Made by a program: the position numbers and the translations under genes
Shown: positions 11,609 to 22,109 of the stretch, one piece after another
Numbering within the stretch: position 1 is the first letter of the stretch
Layout of the letters: every line of letters starts with the position of its first letter
Assembly (NCBI GenBank): GCA_023055355.1
Contig: JALJCS010000051.1
Coordinates: forward strand, 2,356,001 to 2,420,000
From: Agelaius tricolor
Taxonomy: Eukaryota; Chordata; Aves; Passeriformes; Icteridae
Direction of reading: 5' to 3'
DNA: 64,000 nt
Notes under the pieces: model-generated
Told to the model about the DNA's origin: nothing
Database searches by the model: none
Seen by the model: the letters and a program-made list of their open reading frames with translations, nothing else

Positions 11609-12236
11609 TTGTTCCGTAGGGCTAGCAGATCGCTGCCACAAAGTCCTGGGGAGACAACAGGTCTACCGCGTTTTCATCTGGACACCAGGTCTACCCCGGC
11701 TTCTCAGGGAGACCAGGTCTACCTCGCTCCAGCGGAACATCAGGTCGTCCTCGCCCTGGCGGGACAACAGGTCTTCCCCGACCCTGGCCAGGGACAACAG
11801 GTCTACCCGGGCTTCGCTGGGACATCAGGTCTACCCCAGCTCCGTCCGGAGACAACAGGTCTACCCCGGCCCTGGGCAGGACAACAGGTCTACCCTGGCT
11901 TCACTGGGACATCAGGTCTACCCCAGCTGCGTCCAGGGACAAGAGGTCTACCCAGCTCTGTAGGGACATCAGGTCTACCCCAGCTCCGGCCAGGGACAAC
12001 AGGTCTACCCTGCTCTGTAGGGACATCGGGTCTACCCGAGTTCGGGCCAGGGACAAAAGGTCTACCCTGCTCTGTAGGGACATCAGGTCTACCCCAGCTC
12101 CGTCCGGGGACAACAGGTCTACCCAGCTCTGTGGGGACATCAGGTCTACCCCAGCTCCGGCCAGGGACAACAGGTCTACCCTGCTCTGTAGGGACAACTG
12201 GTCTACCTCAGCTCAATAGGGGCAACAGGTCTACCC
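11609..12236 (+). repeat. Reference D-head/C-tail block (628 bp)
   Basis: Twenty-two monomers. It has a D head with the full-length second monomer (CTACCCCGG) and the AGATCGCTGCCAC marker variant, joined after CTTCACTGGGACATCAGG (near 11,910) to the C-block tail CAGCTGCGTCCAGGG. It recurs at 17,441, 24,270, 34,088, 37,759, 41,430, 46,242, 50,628 and 54,470. It contains the longest open frame of the window, 212 codons (11,609-12,247), which I regard as a by-product of the repeat and not a gene. Confidence 0.86.
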
Positions 12237-12693
12237 TTGTTCCGTAGGGCTAGCAGATCTCTGTCACAAAGTCCTGGAAAGACAACAGGTCTACCCCGAT
12301 TCCAGCGGGACACCAGGTCTACCCCGGATTCTCTGTGACACCAGGTCTACCTCGCTCCAGCGGAACATCAGGTGGTCCTCGCCCTGGCGGGACAACAGGT
12401 CTTCCCCGACCCTGGCCAGGGACAACATGTCTACCCTGGCTTCGCTGGGACATCAGGTCTACCCCAGCTCCGTCCGGAGACAACAGGTCTACCCCGGCCC
12501 TGGGCAGGACAACAGGTCTACCCACGCTTCACTGGGACATCAGGTCTACCCGAGCTCCGGCCAGGGACAACAGGTCTACCCTGCTCTGTAGGGAGATCAG
12601 GTCTTCCCCAGCTCCGTCCGGGGACAACAGGTCTACCCAGCTCTGTAGGGACAACTGGTCTACCTCAACTCAATAGGGGCAACAGGTCTACCC
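12237..12693 (+). repeat. Reference A block (457 bp), head form 2
   Basis: The tail is the same as in form 1, but the head monomers are GATTCCAGCGGGACACC and GGATTCTCTGTGACACC before CTCGCTCCAGCGGAAC. Total length is unchanged at 457 bp (28+28+27+27+30+28+30+29+28+30+27+30+27+28 after the 60-bp marker pair). Other copies start at 2,965, 18,069, 24,898, 42,058, 57,916, 60,848 and 63,780 (cut). Confidence 0.88.
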
Positions 12694-15600
12694 TTATATC
12701 GTAGGGCTAGCAGATCTCTGTCACAAAGTCCTGGGGAGACAACAGGTCTACCCCGATTCCAGCGGGACACCAGGTCTACCCCGGCTTCTCTGGGAGACCA
12801 GGTCTACCTCGCCCCAGCGGGACATCAGGTCGTCCCTGCCCTGGCCGGACAACAGGTCTACCCCGGCCCTGGCCAGGACAACAGGTCTACCCAGGCTTCG
12901 CTGGGACATCAGGTCTACCCCAGCACTGTCCGGGGACAACAGGTCTACCCAGCTCTGTAGGGACATCAGGTCTACCCCAGCTCCAGCCAGGGACAACAGG
13001 TCTACCCAGCTCTGTAGGGACATCAGGTCTACCTCAGCTCAATAGGGGCAACAGGTCTACCCTTGTTCCGTAGGGCTAGCAGATCTCTGTCACAAAGTCC
13101 TGGAAAGACAACAGGTCTCCCCCGATTCCAGCGGGACTCCAGGTCTACCCCGGCTTCTCTGGGAGACCAGGTCTACCTCGCCCCAGCGGGACATCAGGTC
13201 GTCCCTGCCCTGGCGGGACAACAGGTCTACCCCGGCCCTGGCCAGGACAACAGGTCTACCCAGGCTTCGCTGGGACATCAGGTCTACCCCAGCTGCGTCC
13301 AGGGACAAGAGGTCTACCCAGCTCTGTAGGGACATCAGGTCTACCCCAGCTCCGGCCAGGGACAACAGGTCTACCCAGCTCTGTTGGGACATCAGGTCTA
13401 CCCCAGCTCCGTCCGGGGACAACAGGTCTACCCAGCTCTGTAGGGACATCAGGTCTACCCCAGCTCCGTCCGGGGACAACAGGTCTACCCTGCTCTGTAG
13501 GGACAACTGGTCTACCTCATCTCAATAGGGACAACAGGTCTACCCTTATATCGTAGGGCTAGCAGATCTCTGTCACAAAGTCCTGGGGAGACAACAGGTC
13601 TACCCCGATTCCAGCGGGACACCAGGTCTACCCCGGATTCTCTGGGAGACCAGGTCTACCTCGCCCCAGCAGGACATCAGGTCGTCCCTGCCCTGGCGGG
13701 ACAACAGGTCTACCCCGGCCCTGGCCAGGACAACAGGTCTACCCAGGCTTCGCTGGGACATCAGGTCTACCCCAGCACTGTCCGGGGACAACAGGTCTAC
13801 CCAGCTCTGTAGGGACATCAGGTCTACCTCAGCTCAATAGGGGCAACAGGTCTACCCTTGTTCCCTAGGGCTAGCAGATCTCTGTCACAAAGTCCTGGAA
13901 AGACAACAGGTCTACCCCGATTCCAGCGGGACACCAGGTCTACCCCGGATTCTCTGTGACACCAGGTCTAGCTCTCTCCCGTGGGACATCAGGTCGTCCT
14001 CGCCCTGGCCGGACAACAGGTCTACCGCGGCCCTGGCCAGGACAACAGGTCGACCCTGGCTTCGCTGGGACATCAGGTCTACCCCAGCTGCGTCCAGGGA
14101 CAAGAGGTCTACCCAGCTCTGTAGGGACATCAGGTCTACCCCAGCTCCGGCCAGGGACAACAGGTCTACCCTGCTCTGTAGGGACATCGGGTCTACCCGA
14201 GTTCCGGCCAGGGACAAAAGGTCTACCCTGCTCTGTAGGGACATCAGGTCTACCCCAGCTCCGTCCGGGGACAACAGGTCTACCCAGCTCTGTGGGGACA
14301 TCAGGTCTACCCCAGCTCCGGCCAGGGACAACAGGTCTACCCTGCTCTGTAGGGACAACTGGTCTACCTCAGCTCAATAGGGGCAACAGGTCTACCCTTG
14401 TTCCGTAGGGCTAGCAGATCTCTGTCACAAAGTCCTGGGGAGACAACAGGTCTACCGCGTTTTCAGCTAGACACCAGGTCTACCCCGGCTTCTCAGGGAG
14501 ACCAGGTCTACCTCGCTCCAGCGGAACATCAGGTGGTCCTCGCCCTGGCGGGACAACAGGTCTTCCCCGACCCTGGCCAGGGACAACATGTCTACCCTGG
14601 CTTCGCTGGGACATCAGGTCTACCCCAGCTCCGTCCGGAGACAACAGGTCTACCCCGGCCCTGGGCAGGACAACAGGTCTACCCACGCTTCACTGGGACA
14701 TCAGGTCTACCCGAGCTCCGGCCAGGGACAACAGGTCTACCCTGCTCTGTAGGGAGATCAGGTCTTCCCCAGCTCCGTCCGGGGACAACAGGTCTACCCA
14801 GCTCTGTAGGGACAACTGGTCTACCTCAACTCAATAGGGGCAACAGGTCTACCCTTATATCGTAGGGCTAGCAGATCTCTGTCACAAAGTCCTGGGGAGA
14901 CAACAGGTCTACCCCGATTCCAGCGGGACACCAGGTCTACCCCGGCTTCTCTGGGAGACCAGGTCTACCTCGCCCCAGCGGGACATCAGGTCGTCCCTGC
15001 CCTGGCGGGACAACAGGTCTACCCCGGCCCTGGCCAGGACAACAGGTCTACCCAGGCTTCGCTGGGACATCAGGTCTACCCCAGCACTGTCCGGGGACAA
15101 CAGGTCTACCCAGCTCTGTAGGGACATCAGGTCTACCCCAGCTCCGGCCAGGGACAACAGGTCTACCCAGCTCTGTAGGGACATCAGGTCTACCCCAGCT
15201 CCAGCCAGGGACAACAGGTCTACCCAGCTCTGTAGGGACATCAGGTCTACCTCAGCTCAATAGGGGCAACAGGTCTACCCTTGTTCCGTAGGGCTAGCAG
15301 ATCTCTGTCACAAAGTCCTGGAAAGACAACAGGTCTACCCCGATTCCAGCGGGACTTCAGGTCTACCCCGGCTTCTCTGGGAGACCAGGTCTACCTCGCC
15401 CCAGCGGGACATCAGGTCGTCCCTGCCCTGGCGGGACAACAGGTCTACCCCGGCCCTGGCCAGGACAACAGGTCTACCCAGGCTTCGCTGGGACATCAGG
15501 TCTACCCCAGCACTGTCCGGGGACAACAGGTCTACCCAGCTCTGTAGGGACATCAGATCTACCTCAGCTCAATAGGGGCAACAGGTCTACCCTTGTTCCG

Positions 15601-18525
15601 TAGGGCTAGCAGATCTCTGTCACAAAGTCCTGGAAAGACAACAGGTCTACCCCGATTCCAGCGGGACACCAGGTCTACCCCGGATTCTCTGTGACACCAG
15701 GTCTAGCTCTCTCCCGTGGGACATCAGGTCGTCCGCGCCCTGGCCGGACAACAGGTCTACCGCGGCCCTGGCCAGGACAACAGGTCGACCCTGGCTTCGC
15801 TGGGACATCAGGTCTACCCCAGCTGCGTCCAGGGACAAGAGGTCTACCCAGCTCTGTAGGGACATCAGGTCTACCCCAGCTCCGGCCAGGGACAACAGGT
15901 CTACCCTGCTCTGTAGGGACATCGGGTCTACCCGAGTTCCGGCCAGGGACAAAAGGTCTACCCTGCTCTGTAGGGACATCAGGTCTACCCCAGCTCCGTC
16001 CGGGGACAACAGGTCTACCCAGCTCTGTGGGGACATCAGGTCTACCCCAGCTCCGTCCGGGGACAACAGGTCTACCCTGCTCTGTAGGGACAACTGGTCT
16101 ACCTCAACTCAATAGGGGCAACAGGTCTACCCTTGTTCCGTAGGGCTAGCAGATCTCTGTCACAAAGTCCTGGGAACACAACAGGTCTACCCCGATTCCA
16201 GCGGGACACCAGGTCTACCCCGGATTCTCTGTGACACCAGGTCTAGCTCTCTCCCGTGGGACATCAGGTCGTCCTCGCCCTGGCCGGACAACAGGTCTAC
16301 CCCGGCCCTGGCCAGGACAACAGGTCGACCCTGGCTTCGCTGGGACATCAGGTCTACCCCAGCTGCGTCCAGGGACAAGAGGTCTACCCAGCTCTGTAGG
16401 GACATCAGGTCTACCCCAGCTCCGTCCGGGGACAACAGGTCTACCCAGCTCTGTAGGGACAACTGGTCTACCTCAGCTCAATAGGGGCAACAGGTCTACC
16501 CTTGTTCCGTAGGGCTAGCAGATCTCTGCCACAAAGTCCTGGGGAGACAACAGGTCTACCGCGTTTTCATCTGGACACCAGGTCAACCCGGCTTCTCAGG
16601 GAGACCAGGTCTACCTCGCTCCAGCGGAACATCAGGTCGTCCTCGCCCTGGCGGGACAACAGGTCTTCCACGACCCTGGCCAGGGACAACAGGTCTACCC
16701 GGGCTTCGCTGGGACATCAGGTCTACCCCAGCACCGTCCGGAGACAACAGGTCTACCCTGGCCCTGGGCAGGACAACAGGTCTACCCTGGCTTCACTGGG
16801 ACATCAGGTCTACCCGAGCTCCGGCCAGGGACAACAGGTCTACCCAGCTCTGTAGGGACATCAGGTCTACCCGAGCTCCGTCCGGGGACAACAAGTCTAC
16901 CCAGCTCTGTAGGGACATCTGGTCTACCCCAGCTCCGGCCAGGGACAACAGGTCTACCCAGCTCTGTAGGGACATCAGGTCTACCCCAGCTCCGGCCAGG
17001 GACAACAGGTCTACCCTGCTCTGTAGGGACAACTGGTCTACCTCAGCTCAATAGGGGCAACAGGTCTACCCTTGTTCCGTAGGGCTAGCAGATCTCTGTC
17101 ACAAAGTCCTGGGGAGACAACAGGTCTACCCCGATTCCAGCGGGACACCAGGTCTACCCCGGATTCTCTGTGACACCAGGTCTAGCTCTCTCCCGTGGGA
17201 CATCAGGTCGTCCTCGCCCTGGCCGGACAACAGGTCTACCCCGGCCCTGGCCAGGACAACAGGTCGACCCTGGCTTCGCTGGGACATCAGGTCTACCCCA
17301 GCTGCGTCCAGGGACAAGAGGTCTACCCAGCTCTGTAGGGACATCAGGTCTACCCCAGCTCCGTCCGGGGACAACAGGTCTACCCAGCTCTGTAGGGACA
17401 ACTGGTCTACCTCAGCTCAATAGGGGCAACAGGTCTACCCTTGTTCCGTAGGGCTAGCAGATCGCTGCCACAAAGTCCTGGGGAGACAACAGGTCTACCG
17501 CGTTTTCATCTGGACACCAGGTCTACCCCGGCTTCTCAGGGAGACCAGGTCTACCTCGCTCCAGCGGAACATCAGGTCGTCCTCGCCCTGGCGGGACAAC
17601 AGGTCTTCCCCGACCCTGGCCAGGGACAACAGGTCTACCCGGGCTTCGCTGGGACATCAGGTCTACCCCAGCTCCGTCCGGAGACAACAGGTCTACCCCG
17701 GCCCTGGGCAGGACAACAGGTCTACCCTGGCTTCACTGGGACATCAGGTCTACCCCAGCTGCGTCCAGGGACAAGAGGTCTACCCAGCTCTGTAGGGACA
17801 TCAGGTCTACCCCAGCTCCGGCCAGGGACAACAGGTCTACCCTGCTCTGTAGGGACATCGGGTCTACCCGAGTTCGGGCCAGGGACAAAAGGTCTACCCT
17901 GCTCTGTAGGGACATCAGGTCTACCCCAGCTCCGTCCGGGGACAACAGGTCTACCCAGCTCTGTGGGGACATCAGGTCTACCCCAGCTCCGGCCAGGGAC
18001 AACAGGTCTACCCTGCTCTGTAGGGACAACTGGTCTACCTCAGCTCAATAGGGGCAACAGGTCTACCCTTGTTCCGTAGGGCTAGCAGATCTCTGTCACA
18101 AAGTCCTGGAAAGACAACAGGTCTACCCCGATTCCAGCGGGACACCAGGTCTACCCCGGATTCTCTGTGACACCAGGTCTACCTCGCTCCAGCGGAACAT
18201 CAGGTGGTCCTCGCCCTGGCGGGACAACAGGTCTTCCCCGACCCTGGCCAGGGACAACATGTCTACCCTGGCTTCGCTGGGACATCAGGTCTACCCCAGC
18301 TCCGTCCGGAGACAACAGGTCTACCCCGGCCCTGGGCAGGACAACAGGTCTACCCACGCTTCACTGGGACATCAGGTCTACCCGAGCTCCGGCCAGGGAC
18401 AACAGGTCTACCCTGCTCTGTAGGGAGATCAGGTCTTCCCCAGCTCCAGCCAGGGACAACAGGTCTACCCAGCTCTGTAGGGACATCAGGTCTACCTCAG
18501 CTCAATAGGGGCAACAGGTCTACCC
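12694..18525 (+). repeat. 5,832-bp HOR, copy 2
   Basis: The block lengths equal those of copy 1. The match breaks inside the last A block at about 18,447: the CTCCGTCCGG monomer becomes CTCCAGCCAGG, the next boundary is TTGTTCCG (18,526) instead of TTATATCG, and a 312-bp B block follows directly. The right part of this copy, from about 14,536, is also the left half of the 6,829-bp duplication. Confidence 0.92.
15281..18525 (+). repeat. 3,245-bp sub-HOR, long form (first copy)
   Basis: Seven blocks: 312 (B), 540 (C), 369 (C), 570 (D), 369 (C), 628 (D head with C tail) and 457 (A). The same succession recurs at 18,526-21,683 in a form 87 bp shorter, and both forms recur 6,829 bp later at 22,110-25,354 and 25,355-28,512. 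The 3,671-bp unit of the 32-43 kb region holds the same blocks plus one 426-bp B block, so this is the common core of the central array. Confidence 0.9.
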
Positions 18526-20685
18526 TTGTTCCGTAGGGCTAGCAGATCTCTGTCACAAAGTCCTGGAAAGACAACAGGTCTACCCCGATTCCAGCGGGAC
18601 TTCAGGTCTACCCCGGCTTCTCTGGGAGACCAGGTCTACCTCGCCCCAGCGGGACATCAGGTCGTCCCTGCCCTGGCGGGACAACAGGTCTACCCCGGCC
18701 CTGGCCAGGACAACAGGTCTACCCAGGCTTCGCTGGGACATCAGGTCTACCCCAGCACTGTCCGGGGACAACAGGTCTACCCAGCTCTGTAGGGACATCA
18801 GATCTACCTCAGCTCAATAGGGGCAACAGGTCTACCCTTGTTCCGTAGGGCTAGCAGATCTCTGTCACAAAGTCCTGGAAAGACAACAGGTCTACCCCGA
18901 TTCCAGCGGGACACCAGGTCTACCCCGGATTCTCTTTGACACCAGGTCTAGCTCTCTCCCGTGGGACATCAGGTCGTCCTCGCCCTGGCCGGACAACAGG
19001 TCTACCGCGGCCCTGGCCAGGACAACAGGTCGACCCTGGCTTCGCTGGGACATCAGGTCTACCCCAGCTGCGTCCAGGGACAAGAGGTCTACCCAGCTCT
19101 GTAGGGACATCAGGTCTACCCCAGCTCCGGCCAGGGACAACAGGTCTACCCTGCTCTGTAGGGACATCGGGTCTACCCGAGTTCCGGCCAGGGACAAAAG
19201 GTCTACCCTGCTCTGTAGGGACATCAGGTCTACCCCAGCTCCGTCCGGGGACAACAGGTCTACCCAGCTCTGTGGGGACATCAGGTCTACCCCAGCTCCG
19301 TCCGGGGACAACAGGTCTACCCTGCTCTGTAGGGACAACTGGTCTACCTCAACTCAATAGGGGCAACAGGTCTACCCTTGTTCCGTAGGGCTAGCAGATC
19401 TCTGTCACAAAGTCCTGGGGAGACAACAGGTCTACCCCGATTCCAGCGGGACACCAGGTCTACCCCGGATTCTCTGTGACACCAGGTCTAGCTCTCTCCC
19501 GTGGGACATCAGGTCGTCCTCGCCCTGGCCGGACAACAGGTCTACCGCGGCCCTGGCCAGGACAACAGGTCGACCCTGGCTTCGCTGGGACATCAGGTCT
19601 ACCCCAGCTGCGTCCAGGGACAAGAGGTCTACCCAGCTCTGTAGGGACATCAGGTCTACCCCAGCTCCGTCCGGGGACAACAGGTCTACCCAGCTCTGTA
19701 GGGACAACTGGTCTACCTCAGCTCAATAGGGGCAACAGGTCTACCCTTGTTCCGTAGGGCTAGCAGATCTCTGCCACAAAGTCCTGGGGAGACAACAGGT
19801 CTACCGCGTTTTCATCTGGACACCAGGTCAACCCGGCTTCTCAGGGAGACCAGGTCTACCTCGCTCCAGCGGAACATCAGGTCGTCCTCGCCCTGGCGGG
19901 ACAACAGGTCTTCCCCGACCCTGGCCAGGGACAACAGGTCTACCCGGGCTTCGCTGGGACATCAGGTCTACCCCAGCTCCGTCCGGAGACAACAGGTCTA
20001 CCCCGGCCCTGGGCAGGACAACAGGTCTACCCTGGCTTCACTGGGACATCAGGTCTACCCGAGCTCCGGCCAGGGACAACAGGTCTACCCAGCTCTGTAG
20101 GGACATCAGGTCTACCCGAGCTCCGTCCGGGGACAACAAGTCTACCCAGCTCTGTAGGGACATCTGGTCTACCCCAGCTCCGGCCAGGGACAACAGGTCT
20201 ACCCAGCTCTGTAGGGACATCAGGTCTACCCCAGCTCCGGCCAGGGACAACAGGTCTACCCTGCTCTGTAGGGACAACTGGTCTACCTCAGCTCAATAGG
20301 GGCAACAGGTCTACCCTTGTTCCGTAGGGCTAGCAGATCTCTGTCACAAAGTCCTGGGAACACAACAGGTCTACCCCGATTCCAGCGGGACACCAGGTCT
20401 ACCCCGGATTCTCTGTGACACCAGGTCTAGCTCTCTCCCGTGGGACATCAGGTCGTCCTCGCCCTGGCCGGACAACAGGTCTACCCCGGCCCTGGCCAGG
20501 ACAACAGGTCGACCCTGGCTTCGCTGGGACATCAGGTCTACCCCAGCTGCGTCCAGGGACAAGAGGTCTACCCAGCTCTGTAGGGACATCAGGTCTACCC
20601 CAGCTCCGTCCGGGGACAACAGGTCTACCCAGCTCTGTAGGGACAACTGGTCTACCTCAGCTCAATAGGGGCAACAGGTCTACCC

Positions 20686-21226
20686 TTGTTCCGTAGGGCT
20701 AGCAGATCGCTGCCACAAAGTCCTGGGGAGACAACAGGTCTACCGCGTTTTCATCTGGACACCAGGTCTACCCCGGCTTCTCAGGGAGACCAGGTCTACC
20801 TCGCTCCAGCGGAACATCAGGTCGTCCTCGCCCTGGCGGGACAACAGGTCTTCCCCGACCCTGGCCAGGGACAACAGGTCTACCCTGGCTTCACTGGGAC
20901 ATCAGGTCTACCCCAGCTGCGTCCAGGGACAAGAGGTCTACCCAGCTCTGTAGGGACATCAGGTCTACCCCAGCTCCGGCCAGGGACAACAGGTCTACCC
21001 TGCTCTGTAGGGACATCGGGTCTACCCGAGTTCCGGCCAGGGACAAAAGGTCTACCCTGCTCTGTAGGGACATCAGGTCTACCCCAGCTCCGTCCGGGGA
21101 CAACAGGTCTACCCAGCTCTGTGGGGACATCAGGTCTACCCCAGCTCCGGCCAGGGACAACAGGTCTACCCTGCTCTGTAGGGACAACTGGTCTACCTCA
21201 GCTCAATAGGGGCAACAGGTCTACCC
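20686..21226 (+). repeat. 541-bp block with an 87-bp internal deletion
   Basis: This is a D-head/C-tail block lacking three consecutive monomers near 20,880, relative to the 628-bp form at 17,441. The join goes from the CCCTGGCCAGGG monomer directly to CTGGCTTCACTGGG. The second copy is 27,515-28,055. Confidence 0.88.
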
Positions 21227-21683
21227 TTGTTCCGTAGGGCTAGCAGATCTCTGTCACAAAGTCCTGGGAACACAACAGGTCTACCCCGATTCCAGCGGGA
21301 CACCAGGTCTACCCCGGATTCTCTGTGACACCAGGTCTAGCTCTCTCCCGTGGGACATCAGGTCGTCCTCGCCCTGGCGGGACAACAGGTCTTCCCCGAC
21401 CCTGGCCAGGGACAACATGTCTACCCTGGCTTCGCTGGGACATCAGGTCTACCCCAGCTCCGTCCGGAGACAACAGGTCTACCCCGGCCCTGGGCAGGAC
21501 AACAGGTCTACCCACGCTTCACTGGGACATCAGGTCTACCCGAGCTCCGGCCAGGGACAACAGGTCTACCCTGCTCTGTAGGGAGATCAGGTCTTCCCCA
21601 GCTCCGTCCGGGGACAACAGGTCTACCCAGCTCTGTAGGGACAACTGGTCTACCTCAACTCAATAGGGGCAACAGGTCTACCC
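21227..21683 (+). repeat. Reference A block (457 bp), head form 3 (C/A hybrid)
   Basis: The head is that of a C block, including GGTCTAGCTCTCTCCCGTGGG and GGTCGTCCTCGCC. It changes to the A tail at about 21,365-21,380, where CTGGCCGG of C gives way to CTGGCGGG and GGTCTTCCCCGACC. Further copies begin at 28,056, 30,874, 34,716, 38,387, 46,870, 51,256 and 55,098. They look like products of exchange between aligned C and A blocks. Confidence 0.85.
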
Positions 21684-22109
21684 TTATATCGTAGGGCTAG
21701 CAGATCTCTGTCACAAAGTCCTGGGGAGACAACAGGTCTACCCCGATTCCAGCGGGACACCAGGTCTACCCCGGCTTCTCTGGGAGACCAGGTCTACCTC
21801 GCCCCAGCGGGACATCAGGTCGTCCCTGCCCTGGCGGGACAACAGGTCTACCCCGGCCCTGGCCAGGACAACAGGTCTACCCAGGCTTCGCTGGGACATC
21901 AGGTCTACCCCAGCACTGTCCGGGGACAACAGGTCTACCCAGCTCTGTAGGGACATCAGGTCTACCCCAGCTCCGGCCAGGGACAACAGGTCTACCCAGC
22001 TCTGTAGGGACATCAGGTCTACCCCAGCTCCAGCCAGGGACAACAGGTCTACCCAGCTCTGTAGGGACATCAGGTCTACCTCAGCTCAATAGGGGCAACA
22101 GGTCTACCC

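Larger units (their letters stand above)
6862..12693 (+). repeat. 5,832-bp HOR, copy 1
   Basis: Thirteen blocks: 369, 483, 312, 540, 457, 426, 312, 540, 369, 570, 369, 628 and 457 bp. The same series follows 5,832 bp downstream. Sequence match between copies runs from about 6,598 to 12,615 (to 12,430-18,447 in copy 2), slightly more than one unit, as expected for a tandem duplication. I saw about seven single-base differences, for example C at 8,406 against G at 14,238, and the GGAGAC tail at 10,343-10,346 against GAACAC at 16,175-16,178. All other variants are shared. By eye this is about 99.9% identity. Confidence 0.92.
14855..21683 (+). repeat. 6,829-bp HOR, copy 1
   Basis: The blocks are 426, then 312-540-369-570-369-628-457 (3,245 bp), then 312-540-369-570-369-541-457 (3,158 bp); 426+3,245+3,158 = 6,829. 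Match to copy 2 extends from about 14,536 to 21,966 at constant offset. Every frame I compared over about 7.4 kb translates identically in both copies, including private variants such as GTCCGCGCCC near 15,731 and 22,560 and TTCTCTTTGAC near 18,931 and 25,760. The internal 3,245/3,158 repetition shows that an older duplication was carried inside this newer one. Confidence 0.93.
18526..21683 (+). repeat. 3,158-bp sub-HOR, 87-bp deletion form (first copy)
   Basis: Blocks are as in the 3,245-bp form, but the sixth block is 541 bp instead of 628 bp. Near 20,880 the sequence goes from CAGGGACAACAGGTCTACC straight to TGGCTTCACTGGG. Three monomers present in the long form (28, 30 and 29 bp, together 87 bp) are missing. 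This is the only block length that falls outside the 57-bp ladders. The last A block (21,227-21,683) has a C-type head, unlike the corresponding block at 18,069. Confidence 0.9.

Noticed and set aside
11609..12247. Open frames of 60-212 codons on both strands as protein genes
   Set aside because: They overlap each other on opposite strands, repeat with the array, mostly begin at TTG or at repeated ATG-like points, and end at the stop codons present in every block. No domain, signal peptide or ribosome-binding context is seen. Whole-dimer changes keep them open regardless of selection.
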